From Mycobacterium sp. ENV421 (GTDB lineage Bacteria; Actinomycetota; Actinomycetes; Mycobacteriales; Mycobacteriaceae), in assembly GCF_002887815.1 (NCBI RefSeq), contig NZ_PDHO01000035.1, positions 1-42,838 on the forward strand: a stretch of 42,838 bases of DNA, given 5' to 3'. Shown here piece after piece: positions 22,644 through 31,594 of the stretch. A program made the position numbers and the translations under genes. The first letter of the stretch is position 1, and each line of letters opens with the position of its first letter. Under the pieces are notes generated by a model. It made no database searches and had not been told where the DNA came from. It saw only the letters and a list, made by a program, of their open reading frames with translations.

Positions 22644-23396
22644 ATGAGCAAGCCACTCAGCGGGCGCCGCGCGGTGGTCACCGGTGCGGCCGGCGGGCTG
22701 GGCGCCGCGGCAGTCCGGGCTCTCACGAATGCCGGCGCCGAGGTCGTTGCGACCTATCACCAGAATGAACCCGCCGACGACTCGCAGGCCATCTGGGTGC
22801 CGTGTGACGCCCGGGACGCCGAGTCGGTGAACGCGATGATCGACGCCGCGGTGGCGGCGATGGGCGGCCTCGACGTACTGGTCAACGCGGCGGGACTGTG
22901 GCACCAGGGTGTGCCCGGCCAGATCACCACCGCCGACATCGACTTCGTCCTGGACACCAACGTCAAGACCACGATCCTGACCAACCAGGCCGCACACGCG
23001 GTGATGCGCAAGTCCGGCGGGCGCATCATCAATTTCGGCTCGGCCGAAGCGGTGATGGGCAGTCCGATCTCCGCGGTGTACGCCGCAGCCAAGGGCGCGG
23101 TGCAGGCCTGGACCCGCTCGGCGGCCAAAGCCTGGGCGTCCGACAACGTGACGGTCAACGCGCTGGCGCCGGCGATGCAGACGCGAGGGGCGGACCGGTT
23201 GCGGGAGTTCCTCGGCCCGGACGCGGCGCCGTTCATCGATCAGCAGATCAAAGCCACCATCCCGCTTGGTGGGGCGCTGGGCGATCCCGACCGCGACCTC
23301 GGGCCGGTGCTGGTGTTCCTGGCCGGCGAGGGTTCGCACTTCATCACCGGTCAGCTGCTGCCGGTGGACGGCGGTCTGATCATGGTCGGCGGCTGA
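22644..23396 (+). CDS. SDR family oxidoreductase
   Basis: A 250-residue short-chain dehydrogenase. The cofactor motif is TGAAGGLG, the NAG strand is DVLVNAAGLWHQG, the catalytic Ser lies in IINFGSAEAV and Tyr-x3-Lys in VYAAAKGAV. The C-terminus reads ITGQLLPVDGGLIMVGG. The ATG at 22644 begins MSKPLSGRRAVVTGAAGG. The frame extends upstream without SDR homology. It precedes a TetR gene by 48 bp, and diverges from the alcohol dehydrogenase. Substrate unknown. Confidence 0.85.
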   Translation: MSKPLSGRRAVVTGAAGGLGAAAVRALTNAGAEVVATYHQNEPADDSQAIWVPCDARDAESVNAMIDAAVAAMGGLDVLVNAAGLWHQGVPGQITTADIDFVLDTNVKTTILTNQAAHAVMRKSGGRIINFGSAEAVMGSPISAVYAAAKGAVQAWTRSAAKAWASDNVTVNALAPAMQTRGADRLREFLGPDAAPFIDQQIKATIPLGGALGDPDRDLGPVLVFLAGEGSHFITGQLLPVDGGLIMVGG

Positions 23397-23431
23397 CCCA
23401 AATCTCGCGGATCCGTCCTTGCGCTGCGTCG

Positions 23432-23437
23432 TACGAT
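23432..23437 (+). promoter_or_regulatory. Predicted -10 hexamer (TACGAT), TetR gene
   Basis: TACGAT ends 7 nt before ATG 23445 and there is no Shine-Dalgarno. A leaderless transcript is likely. Confidence 0.45.
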
Positions 23438-23444
23438 CTGGCGG

Positions 23445-24065
23445 ATGGGAACAACGGGTCGTCCCCTGCGCGCCGAACGGGCTCTGCTTGCCGGCGATGA
23501 GGCGCGCCACCGGCTGCTCGAAGCCGCAAGCCGATGCATCGTGCGCCGGGGCAACACCCAGATCCGGATGGCTGAGGTCGCCGCCGAAGCCGGCGTGGTC
23601 CGCTCGACGGTGTACCGCTACTTCCCATCCCGCGATGACCTTCTGCTGGGGCTGCTGCTGACCCGAATCGACGCCGCGCTGGCCGCGCACGTCGCATCGC
23701 TACCGCAGCCCGACGACGCGCCGGCCTCGATCCAGGAACTGATGTTGGTGCCCGTCCAGTCCGTGATCGGTAACGCGTTGAAAGAGGCTTTGATGTCCGG
23801 CGAGAGTACGGCGGTGGCGACCGCACTCGAGATCGGTTCCGAGCAGATCGTCGACGTCGTCTTGCGGCATTACGGCCCGCTGTTCGAACGGTGGCAGGCG
23901 GACGGCAGTCTGTATCCCGAGCTCGACCCGCGGGAGACCGCGCGCTGGCTGCACACCGCGTCGTTGTTCCTGCTCGCTCCGGTGTGGCGGCATCGTCCCG
24001 TCGACGCCAAGAGACTCTTCGTCGAGCAGTACCTCCTGCGTGCCCTGGTGCCGAACTTCGCGTGA
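23445..24065 (+). CDS. TetR/AcrR family transcriptional regulator
   Basis: A 206-residue TetR protein. The helix-turn-helix lies about residues 20-66 (ARHRLLEAASRCIVRRGNT, then AEVAAEAGVVRSTVYRYFPSR), followed by an all-helical effector domain (LEIGSEQIVDVVLRHY ... RWLHTASLFLLAPVWRH). It follows the SDR by 48 bp and has its own leaderless-type promoter. A plausible regulator of the SDR/ADH divergent pair. Confidence 0.86.
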   Translation: MGTTGRPLRAERALLAGDEARHRLLEAASRCIVRRGNTQIRMAEVAAEAGVVRSTVYRYFPSRDDLLLGLLLTRIDAALAAHVASLPQPDDAPASIQELMLVPVQSVIGNALKEALMSGESTAVATALEIGSEQIVDVVLRHYGPLFERWQADGSLYPELDPRETARWLHTASLFLLAPVWRHRPVDAKRLFVEQYLLRALVPNFA

Positions 24066-24107
24066 CCGAAATCCTCTGAGGAGCAGGGCATCTCGCCAGG
24101 GATGTGC

Positions 24108-25316
24108 CTAGCGGCGAGCGAACGCCGGGGCGTGCTCGGGTCGCACCCCGACACCGACCAGGTAAGCCGGTATCACCGAGAGCCATGGCAACCGCCGGAT
24201 CAGCGCGGTGATCGCCGCCGGGGGATCGGCGCTGTGCCCGTTCAGAATCGGCGCCACCAGCCGCTTGTGCAACAGGCGCTGCACGGCCTGGGTGACCGCG
24301 GCCGGGGGCAACCGGCGCTTACGGACAGCGGCCAGATCGCGGTCGGTGACAGCGCCGCGGCGCAGCGGGCCGGCCAGCAGTGTCGCCGCACCTACCGCGT
24401 CCTGGATGGCTATGTTGATGCCGACGCCGCCGACCGGGGACATCGCGTGAGCCGCATCGCCGAGACACAGCAGTCCGTCGGTGTGCCAGCGACTGAGCCG
24501 GTTGAGCCGGACGTCGAGAACCTTCACTTGGTCCAACGAGGTCAGGCTGTCGGTATTGGCCTCCGGAATCAGCTCGGCCAGTTCGGCTTTCAGCGCTGCC
24601 AGCCCGCGCGCCCGCAGCTGCGCGTCGCTGCCCTTCGGAATCAGGTAGGCCAGCTGGAAGTACCCCTCCCGCGGAATCATGATCAGCACGCGTCCGGCGG
24701 TGATCCGGGGAATCAGGGTGTACTCGGCACTGCTGTCCCGTGGCAGCCGAAACCACCACACGTCGAACGGCACCGGGAAGTCCCGCGCCACCAGCCCGGC
24801 GGTCTGCCGCACGACCGACGTCCGGCCGTCGCACGCCACGGTCAGATCGGCCCGCAATTCACCGTCGCCGTCCGGCGAGGTGTAGGTCACCCCGGTGACC
24901 CGGGCGCCGTCGCGCAACAGCCCGGTCACCTCGTGGCACAGCCGAAGCGTGTACGTCGGCTCCGCCTGACCGGCTTCGGCCAGCAGATTGAGCAGATCCC
25001 ACTGCGGCACCATCGCGATGTACGGGTGCGGCTGGCGCAGCCGGCGGAAGTCCACCATCGTCAGCGAGTTGTCGCCCACAGTGAATTCGGCGTGATCGAC
25101 CTTGCTCTGCGGCAACGCCGCGAAACGCTCGCCCAGGCCGAGCTCGTCGAGAAGTCGCAGGGTCGTGGGATGCACTGTGTCGCCACGGAAGTCGCGAAGG
25201 AAGTCGGCATGCTTCTCCAGGACGGTGACCTCGATGCCCGCCCTGGCCAACAGCAGTCCGAGCACCATGCCGGCGGGGCCGCCGCCGACGATCGCCACCG
25301 TCGTGGAGTCGGTCAT
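24108..25316 (-). CDS. FAD-dependent monooxygenase-like oxidoreductase
   Basis: A 402-residue flavoprotein of the p-hydroxybenzoate hydroxylase fold. The dinucleotide motif is VAIVGGGPAGMVLGLLLARAG, the DG motif is CDGRTSVVRQ and the GD motif is CLGDAAHAMSPVGGVGINIAIQDA. These bind FAD and NAD(P)H; the reaction is probably hydroxylation or another oxidation of a small organic compound. ATG 25316 (MTDSTTVAIVGGG) is chosen over ATG 25343, because the family begins next to the first strand. It follows the kup gene by 35 bp on the same strand. The convergent gene is the TetR at 23445. Confidence 0.83.
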   Translation of the reverse strand: MTDSTTVAIVGGGPAGMVLGLLLARAGIEVTVLEKHADFLRDFRGDTVHPTTLRLLDELGLGERFAALPQSKVDHAEFTVGDNSLTMVDFRRLRQPHPYIAMVPQWDLLNLLAEAGQAEPTYTLRLCHEVTGLLRDGARVTGVTYTSPDGDGELRADLTVACDGRTSVVRQTAGLVARDFPVPFDVWWFRLPRDSSAEYTLIPRITAGRVLIMIPREGYFQLAYLIPKGSDAQLRARGLAALKAELAELIPEANTDSLTSLDQVKVLDVRLNRLSRWHTDGLLCLGDAAHAMSPVGGVGINIAIQDAVGAATLLAGPLRRGAVTDRDLAAVRKRRLPPAAVTQAVQRLLHKRLVAPILNGHSADPPAAITALIRRLPWLSVIPAYLVGVGVRPEHAPAFARR

Positions 25317-25351
25317 GGACACACCGTAGTCAGACGGGTGCACGCGTGGAG

Positions 25352-27253
25352 CTAAACCTGAATACGTGAGCCGATCAGCACCGTCTGACTGGTCGGCAGC
25401 CCGAAGTATCCCGCGGAATCCGCGGCCATCAACGATGTGGCGATGAAGATCCTCTTGCGCCAGGGCGCCATGGTCGGCTGATCACCGGGAATCAGTTCGA
25501 TCTTGGACAGGAAGTAGGAGGTGCTGTCGAGGTCGATGTCGCCGCCGACGTCGGCCGGGTTCACCAACCGCAACGCCGCCGGCACGTCGGGTCGCTCCAT
25601 GTAACCGAATTGTGCTGCCACGTAATAGATGCCGTCATCCGGATCGCCGAGGTCGTCGACGGTGATCCGCTCGCTGTCGGGCACCCGGGGCAACGGCGGA
25701 ACGACGATCGACAGAATGATCACCCGCTCGGGCACGACGTGGTTGTGGTCGACGTTGGCCCGCATCGACAACGGCGCCGTCTCGCTCTCCCGGTTCAGGA
25801 ACACCGCGGTGCCAGGGATCCGCGGGTAGGGCGGGGAGTGGTTGTTGATCTCGTCGATGAAGGGCTCCAGTGGGCCCTCGGCTTTGTCGCGGGCGCTCAC
25901 CACGATCGCGCTGCCCCGCTGCCAGGTGATCAGCACCGTGAAGGTGACCAGACCGATCAGCAGCGGCAGCCACGCGCCGTGCACGAGCTTGGTCAGGTTG
26001 GCGGCCAGGAACATCAGGTCCACGGTCAGCAGTGCACCGCCGCCGATGACCACCATCCACAGCGGCCACCGCCACCGGGTGTGCGCGATGTACAAGAACA
26101 ACAGGGTGGTGATGGTGATCGTGCCGGTGACCGCCATCCCGTAGGCGTAGCCCAGTGCCGCCGAACTCCGGAACGCGAACACCAGGATCAGCACCGCCAC
26201 CATCAGCATCCCGTTGATCCACGGGACGTAGATCTGGCCGATCGACGACGCCGAGGTGTGGGCGATCCGCAGCCGCGGCAGATAGCCGAGTTGCGCGGCC
26301 TGCGAGGCCACCGAATACGCGCCGGTGATCACCGCCTGCGACGCGATCACCGTCGCCGCGGTGGCCAATATCGCCATCGGGAGCTCCCAGCCGTGCGGTA
26401 CCAGCAGGAAGAACGGCGCATTGACCACACTCTGGTTGCCCAGCAGCAGGGCACCCTGGCCGAGGTAGTTGAGTACGAGAGCCGGGAGCACGAGACCCAG
26501 CCAGCCCCAGGTGATCGCCTTGCGGCCGAAGTGGCCCATGTCGGCATAGAGCGCCTCGGCGCCGGTGACCGACAGCACGACGGCGGCGAGCGCGAAGAAC
26601 GCGATGTGGAAGTGGCCGACGATGAACTCCAACGCGTACGTCGGCGACAGCGCCTTGAGGATCTGCGGATGCCCGGAGATGCCGCGCACCCCGCACGCGC
26701 CGATCACCAGGAACCAGACGATCATCACCGGGCCGAAGAACCGTCCCACCGCGGCGGTGCCGCGCCGCTGTACCGCGAACAGCCCGACGATGATGACCGC
26801 GGTGATCGGCACCACCAGCTCCGACAGTGACGGGTCGACGACCTTCAGACCCTCCACCGCGGACAGCACCGAGATGGCGGGGGTGATCATGCTGTCACCG
26901 AAAAACAGTGCGGCACCAAGGATTCCGAGCGCCGACAACGCGGAGATGACCCGCGGGCTGGACCTGCGCCCGAGCCTGCGGACCAGCGTGATGAGGGCCA
27001 TCACGCCGCCTTCACCGTCGTTGTCGGCGTGCATGACCAAGGTGACGTAGGTGAGCGTGACGATGATCATCACCGACCAGAAGATCAGTGACACCACGCC
27101 GTAGACGTTGGCGGAGGTGATCGGAACAGGGTGTGGGTCGCCCGGGTTGAACAGCGTCTGCACGGTGTAGATGGGGCTGGTGCCGATGTCACCGAACACC
27201 ACGCCCAGGGCGCCGATGACTAACCCGGTGCGGGCCTTGGTCGCCGTGCTCAC
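25352..27253 (-). CDS. kup: Kup potassium uptake transporter
   Basis: A 633-residue K+:H+ symporter of the KUP/HAK/KT family. The first helix region IGALGVVFGDIGTSPIYTVQTLF is the family signature, followed by EGGVMALITL, FFGDSMITPAISVLSAVEG and ALYADMGHFG, with about 12 hydrophobic helices and a C-terminal cytosolic domain of about 150 residues. GTG 27253 is taken as the start (VSTATKARTGLVIG); the frame could begin at 27310. Length is normal (E. coli Kup 622). It diverges from lutA with about 100 bp between them. Confidence 0.92.
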   Translation of the reverse strand: MSTATKARTGLVIGALGVVFGDIGTSPIYTVQTLFNPGDPHPVPITSANVYGVVSLIFWSVMIIVTLTYVTLVMHADNDGEGGVMALITLVRRLGRRSSPRVISALSALGILGAALFFGDSMITPAISVLSAVEGLKVVDPSLSELVVPITAVIIVGLFAVQRRGTAAVGRFFGPVMIVWFLVIGACGVRGISGHPQILKALSPTYALEFIVGHFHIAFFALAAVVLSVTGAEALYADMGHFGRKAITWGWLGLVLPALVLNYLGQGALLLGNQSVVNAPFFLLVPHGWELPMAILATAATVIASQAVITGAYSVASQAAQLGYLPRLRIAHTSASSIGQIYVPWINGMLMVAVLILVFAFRSSAALGYAYGMAVTGTITITTLLFLYIAHTRWRWPLWMVVIGGGALLTVDLMFLAANLTKLVHGAWLPLLIGLVTFTVLITWQRGSAIVVSARDKAEGPLEPFIDEINNHSPPYPRIPGTAVFLNRESETAPLSMRANVDHNHVVPERVIILSIVVPPLPRVPDSERITVDDLGDPDDGIYYVAAQFGYMERPDVPAALRLVNPADVGGDIDLDSTSYFLSKIELIPGDQPTMAPWRKRIFIATSLMAADSAGYFGLPTSQTVLIGSRIQV

Positions 27254-27337
27254 TCCCCACCCCGTTTCTCGGTGCGCCCGGCGTCGGGTCCCGGCGACGT
27301 GGAGGCTCATGGTAGCTGTCGCAACGCCCTCCCGACG

Positions 27338-27343
27338 TACGGT
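27338..27343 (+). promoter_or_regulatory. Predicted -10 hexamer (TACGGT), lut operon
   Basis: TACGGT ends 7 nt before ATG 27351, with no ribosome-binding site. A leaderless start for the lutABC mRNA is suggested. Confidence 0.45.
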
Positions 27344-27350
27344 GGAACAG

Positions 27351-28094
27351 ATGCGTATTGCACTGTTCGCGACCTGTCTGGCCGACGCGATGTTTCCGCG
27401 GGCCGCGATCGCGACTGTCGAATTGCTGGAGCGGCTCGGGCATCAGGTGGCCTTCCCGGCCGACCAGACGTGCTGCGGTCAGATGCATATCAACACCGGC
27501 TATCTCGGGCAGGCGACCGGCTTGGTGCGCCACCACGTGGAGTTGTTCGAGAGCAGCGGCTGCGATGTGGTGGTCGCGCCGTCCGGATCGTGCGTCGGCT
27601 CGGTGCGCCACCAGCATGCGATGGTCGCCCGCCGGGCCGGCGACACCGCGCTGGCGCAGCGCGCGGAGGCGATGGCGGCACGTACCTACGAACTGTCCGA
27701 ATTGTTGGTCGACGTGCTCGGTGTGCGCGATGTCGGTGCCTACTATCCGCACCGGGTCACCTACCACCCGACCTGTCATTCGCTGCGGCTGCTGCGCGTC
27801 GGTGACAAGCCGCTGGAGTTGCTTCGCCACGTGCGCGGCCTGACCTTGGTGGAACTCGCCGACGCGGACACCTGCTGCGGATTCGGTGGCACTTTCGCGA
27901 TCAAGAACGCCGACACCTCCACCGCGATGCTGGCCGACAAAATGTCGGCGGTCATCGCCACGCGCGCCGAAGTGTGTGCCGCCGGGGACAGTTCGTGCCT
28001 GATGCACATCGGCGGCGGGCTGAGCCGGATACGTTCGGCGGTGCGCACCGTGCATCTCGCGGAGATCCTCGCGTCGACGGAGCCGGAGCGATGA
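27351..28094 (+). CDS. lutA: LutA-like Fe-S protein of lactate oxidation
   Basis: A 247-residue protein with two cysteine-rich CCG-type motifs: DQTCCGQMHINTG near residues 39-46 and DTCCGFGGTF near the end, plus HPTCHSLR between. These bind an iron-sulfur cluster in the LutABC complex that oxidises L-lactate to pyruvate in Bacillus subtilis. Length matches LutA (238 residues). The first of three overlapping genes; its stop overlaps the next start by 4 bases (ATGA). The upstream in-frame extension is not family-like. The lactate role is by homology of the whole operon. Confidence 0.87.
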   Translation: MRIALFATCLADAMFPRAAIATVELLERLGHQVAFPADQTCCGQMHINTGYLGQATGLVRHHVELFESSGCDVVVAPSGSCVGSVRHQHAMVARRAGDTALAQRAEAMAARTYELSELLVDVLGVRDVGAYYPHRVTYHPTCHSLRLLRVGDKPLELLRHVRGLTLVELADADTCCGFGGTFAIKNADTSTAMLADKMSAVIATRAEVCAAGDSSCLMHIGGGLSRIRSAVRTVHLAEILASTEPER

Positions 28095-29584
28095 CCACCG
28101 ATCCTTCCCCGGGTCACGTCCCTCCCGCCGCCCGCTTCCTCGGCGTTCCCGGCATCGGCAATCTGCGTGGCAGCCAACCGTTCCCGGAGGCCGCGCGTCG
28201 CGAGCTGGCCAACACGCAGATGCGCCGCAATGTCGGCCACGCGACCCGGACCATCCGCACCAAACGGCTTGGAGCGGTTGCCGAATGCCCGGACTGGGAA
28301 CAGTTGCGGGCCGCGGGCAGCGCGCTCAAGCAGGACGTGATGGCCCGGCTTCCGGAACTGCTCGACCAGCTGGAGGCCAACGTGGTGGCCCGCGGCGGCG
28401 TTGTGCACTGGGCCCGTGACGCCGCCGAAGCCAACCGGATCGTGACCGGGTTGATCCGCGAGACGGGCGCCGACGAAGTGGTCAAGGTCAAGTCGATGGC
28501 CACCCAGGAGATCGGGCTCAACGAGCATCTGGCAGCCGAAGGCATCGCGGCGATCGAGACCGACCTCGCCGAACTGATCGTGCAGCTCGGGCACGACACA
28601 CCCAGCCACATTCTCGTTCCGGCGATCCACCGCAACCGTGCCGAGATCCGCGAGATCTTCGCCAGGGAGATGCCCGATGCCGGTGAACTGACCGACGAGC
28701 CGCGTGTACTCGCGATGGCGGCCCGCGCGCATCTGCGCCGAAAGTTCCTGTCCGCCAAGGTCGCCGTCAGCGGTGCGAACTTCGCGGTCGCCGAAACCGG
28801 GACACTGGCCGTCGTCGAATCCGAGGGTAACGGCCGGATGTGCGTGACACTGCCGCAGACGCTGATCACGGTGATGGGCATCGAGAAGGTGGTGCCCCGG
28901 TTCACCGACCTCGAGGTGTTCATGCAGCTGTTGCCGCGTTCCTCGACGGCTGAACGGATGAACCCGTACACCTCGATGTGGACCGGCGTGCATCCCGGCG
29001 ACGGACCGCAGGCTTTCCATCTGGTGTTGCTGGACAACGGCCGCACCGCGGTGCTCGGTGACGCGGTGGGCCGTGCCGCCCTGCACTGCATCCGCTGCAG
29101 CGCCTGCCTGAATGTCTGCCCGGTGTACGAACGCACCGGCGGCCACGCCTACGGCTCGATCTATCCCGGCCCGATCGGCGCGATCCTGAGCCCGCAGTTG
29201 ACCGGGACGCACGGGCACGACGACCCCAACGCCTCGCTTCCGTACGCGTCGTCGTTGTGCGGCGCGTGTTTCGACGCCTGCCCGGTGCGGATCGACATCC
29301 CCTCGATCCTGGTGCACCTGCGGGCCGCACAGGTCGACGACCATCGGGCGCTCGGTCAGGACCTCGCGATGGGCGCCGCCGCGTGGGCGATGGCCTCGCC
29401 CAGACGATTCGCCGCGGCCGAGAAGCTGCTCGCCGCTGGGCGGCTGGTGGCGGGTGCCGATCATCGCATCACACACCTGCCCTGGCCGGCGTCGCGCTGG
29501 ACCGCAAGCCGTGACGTGCCCGCGCCACCCGCGGAAACCTTCCGGCAGTGGTGGGCCCGCACCCACGACGAGGCGTCCCGATGA
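28091..29584 (+). CDS. lutB: LutB-like LUD/4Fe-4S protein of lactate oxidation
   Basis: A 497-residue iron-sulfur protein. An N-terminal LUD domain (SMATQEIGLNEHLAAEGI, ETDLAELIVQLGHDTPSHILVPAIH, SGANFAVAETGTLAVVESEGN) is followed by two four-Cys clusters: CIRCSACLNVCP and CGACFDACP. This is the order of LutB/YkgF, the large subunit of L-lactate oxidation. The start ATG 28091 overlaps the lutA stop and the end overlaps the lutC start by 4 bases (ATGA), giving tight translational coupling. Length compares with LutB (about 475-480). Confidence 0.9.
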   Translation: MTTDPSPGHVPPAARFLGVPGIGNLRGSQPFPEAARRELANTQMRRNVGHATRTIRTKRLGAVAECPDWEQLRAAGSALKQDVMARLPELLDQLEANVVARGGVVHWARDAAEANRIVTGLIRETGADEVVKVKSMATQEIGLNEHLAAEGIAAIETDLAELIVQLGHDTPSHILVPAIHRNRAEIREIFAREMPDAGELTDEPRVLAMAARAHLRRKFLSAKVAVSGANFAVAETGTLAVVESEGNGRMCVTLPQTLITVMGIEKVVPRFTDLEVFMQLLPRSSTAERMNPYTSMWTGVHPGDGPQAFHLVLLDNGRTAVLGDAVGRAALHCIRCSACLNVCPVYERTGGHAYGSIYPGPIGAILSPQLTGTHGHDDPNASLPYASSLCGACFDACPVRIDIPSILVHLRAAQVDDHRALGQDLAMGAAAWAMASPRRFAAAEKLLAAGRLVAGADHRITHLPWPASRWTASRDVPAPPAETFRQWWARTHDEASR

Positions 29585-30201
29585 ACGAGACACGTCGGAT
29601 CGTCCTCGACCGGATCCGCGGGGCGCTCGCGGCAGCCCCGCCCGAACCCGTTCAGGTGCCGCGCGATTACGACCGGGAGCCGGCGCACGGACCCGGTGAC
29701 GCCGAGCGCTTCGCGCGAACGGTCGCCGAATACCAGGCCCGGGTGCTGGCCGTCGAGGCAGCCGAGATAGCGGCCACCGTCGCCGAGCTGACGGGTGCCG
29801 GCGCCCGGGTGGCGATACCGTCCGGCCTGCCCGCCGAGTGGGTCGACGGCATCGACACCGTCGTCGACCGGCCGGAAAACCCCATGGCGGTAACCGAACT
29901 CGACACCGCCGACGCCGTCGTCACCGGATGCGCCCTGGGCGTCGCGGCCACCGGAACCATCGTCCTGGACGCCGGGCCCACCCAGGGCCGCCGAGCACTG
30001 ACCCTGGTCCCCGACCATCACATCTGCGTCGTCTTCACCGACCAGATCGTCGACACCGTCCCGCAGGCGTTCGCCGCCCTGGACCCGGGGCGACCGCTGA
30101 CCTTCATCTCCGGCCCGAGCGCCACCAGCGACATCGAACTCAACCGGGTCGAAGGTGTGCACGGCCCGCGCAGACTTGACGTGTTGCTGATCAGCAGGTG
30201 A
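29581..30201 (+). CDS. lutC: LutC-like LUD domain protein
   Basis: A 206-residue LUD domain protein, third gene of the lactate operon (LutC/YkgG). Visible family segments are TELDTADAVVTGCALGVAATGTIVLDAG, RRALTLVPDHHICVVF and the C-terminal SATSDIELNRVEGVHGPRRLDVLLI. ATG 29581 overlaps the lutB stop, so it is preferred over the upstream GTG at 29548. The TGCTGATCAGCA palindrome at 30185-30196 lies over its last codons. The complex is expected to be cytoplasmic. Confidence 0.88.
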   Translation: MNETRRIVLDRIRGALAAAPPEPVQVPRDYDREPAHGPGDAERFARTVAEYQARVLAVEAAEIAATVAELTGAGARVAIPSGLPAEWVDGIDTVVDRPENPMAVTELDTADAVVTGCALGVAATGTIVLDAGPTQGRRALTLVPDHHICVVFTDQIVDTVPQAFAALDPGRPLTFISGPSATSDIELNRVEGVHGPRRLDVLLISR

Positions 30202-30276
30202 CATTGCGGAATCCGCTTATTTCTCACGGCCGCACGGCATAGATTTCTACAGCGGAGCTACGAAGGGAGCCGGGCG

Positions 30277-30729
30277 TTGCGGACTTTGGCGATAGGCATT
30301 GCGCTCACGGCGGCTGCGGTGACGTTGGCCCCGCCGGCGTCCGCGGAACTGTGGCCCGGCAACTACAACTTCATCATCCCCGATCGCCGGGATTTCCATA
30401 CCTGGGCGTGGGGGGCCGCCCCCTGCCCCGGCGAGATCGTGTTTTCGCCGACCTGCGTCCGCGTCTCGGCCAACCCCATGCCGATCGCCAAGGCCTACCC
30501 CTGGTACGGCATCGCGACGCTGAACAACGGGCAATACACGATGACCGTCGACAATCCGGACGGATTGCGCTGCGGCGACATCTATTACGGTCCGGTCATC
30601 CCCACCCGCGATGTCTTCACCTGGGATCCCAAGACATTGGCGGGAACCATGGAATCGTCGTTCGACGTCGGCTGCGACGGCGCACCGGGCGGCACCTTCA
30701 CCTACCCGTTCTGGCTGACCCGGCTCTGA
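30277..30729 (+). CDS. Small secreted protein, mycobacterial type
   Basis: A 150-residue protein with a Sec signal peptide (MRTLAIGIALTAAAVTLA, cleavage probably after ASA at residue 23). The mature part has four Cys (C50, C60, C99, C133), which may form two disulfides, and many aromatic residues. The start is TTG 30277 with GAAGGGAG about 8 nt upstream. No catalytic motif is seen. Function unknown; it resembles the many small exported proteins of mycobacteria. Confidence 0.72.
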   Translation: MRTLAIGIALTAAAVTLAPPASAELWPGNYNFIIPDRRDFHTWAWGAAPCPGEIVFSPTCVRVSANPMPIAKAYPWYGIATLNNGQYTMTVDNPDGLRCGDIYYGPVIPTRDVFTWDPKTLAGTMESSFDVGCDGAPGGTFTYPFWLTRL

Positions 30730-30730
30730 G

Positions 30731-31594
30731 TCAGCCGGTGATCAGCGCGCCGTACTGACCGATCAACTCGGCGGTGCGCCAATAGATCAGCGCCGCGAAC
30801 ACCACCAGCACAGCCGCGGAGACTCCGCCCTGCACGAGGTTGCGGCGTTCCCGCGGTGCGTAGGTGTAGACCGCCGCGATCAGCGACCCGGTGATGAGGC
30901 CGCCCACGTGGCCCTGCCAGCTGATGGACGGGACGGTGAACGTCAGCACCAGGTTGATGCCGATGAGCACGACCACCCAGCGCACGTCGAGATTGAGCCG
31001 CTTGGCCACCACGAACGTCGCCCCGAACAATCCGAAGACCGCGCCCGAGGCGCCCGCGGTCGCCGCCCCGATCGGTGCGAGCAGGTACACCAGCACCGAA
31101 CCGCCCAGCGCGCTGAGACCGTACAGCGCACCGAACCGCAGCCGGCCCAGCCAGGCCTCGAGCGGAGGGCCGATCACATACAGCGCCCACATGTTGAACA
31201 GCAGATGCATGGCGCCGTAGTGCATGAACGCCGATGTGATGAGGCGGAAGTACTCGCCTCCGGCCACGCCGGGGGCCCACAGCACCAGCGCGCGCTGAAG
31301 ATCTCTCGACGTCATCTGCAGCACGAACATCACCACGTTGACCGCGATCAGCGCATAGGTCACGTACGGCAGGCCGGAGCGCCGGATGCCGCCGGCGCCG
31401 GTACGCGCCGGGCGGACACTCTGCCCGGCGGCTGCCACGCAGTCGACGCATTGATGTCCGACCGCGGCGCTGCGCATGCACTCGGGGCAGACCGGCCGCC
31501 CACAGCGAGTGCATTGCACATAGGTCGGGCGGTCGGGGTGGCGGTAACAGGTCGGTGTGCCCGCCGGAGTTTGCGGTGTGTAAGGGATGCTCAT
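30731..31594 (-). CDS. Rhomboid intramembrane serine protease with N-terminal zinc ribbon
   Basis: A 287-residue membrane protease, similar to M. tuberculosis Rv0110. Residues 16-52 carry C16, H19, C28, C31, C36, C39, H47, C49 and C52, a B-box-like zinc-binding module. From about residue 76 there are six or seven transmembrane helices. Catalytic residues are S183 (GASG) and H229 (GHVGG), with H130 and N134 in the HLLFNMWALY oxyanion region. It cleaves within membrane segments of other proteins; the substrate is unknown. ATG 31594 is preferred to the longer frame, since family proteins begin close to the zinc module. It is convergent with the secreted-protein gene (1 bp between stops). Confidence 0.88.
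   Translation of the reverse strand: MSIPYTPQTPAGTPTCYRHPDRPTYVQCTRCGRPVCPECMRSAAVGHQCVDCVAAAGQSVRPARTGAGGIRRSGLPYVTYALIAVNVVMFVLQMTSRDLQRALVLWAPGVAGGEYFRLITSAFMHYGAMHLLFNMWALYVIGPPLEAWLGRLRFGALYGLSALGGSVLVYLLAPIGAATAGASGAVFGLFGATFVVAKRLNLDVRWVVVLIGINLVLTFTVPSISWQGHVGGLITGSLIAAVYTYAPRERRNLVQGGVSAAVLVVFAALIYWRTAELIGQYGALITG

Noticed and set aside
30206..30216. GCGGA-A-TCCGC after lutC as a terminator
   Set aside because: The spacer of one base cannot form a hairpin loop, so a terminator role is unlikely.
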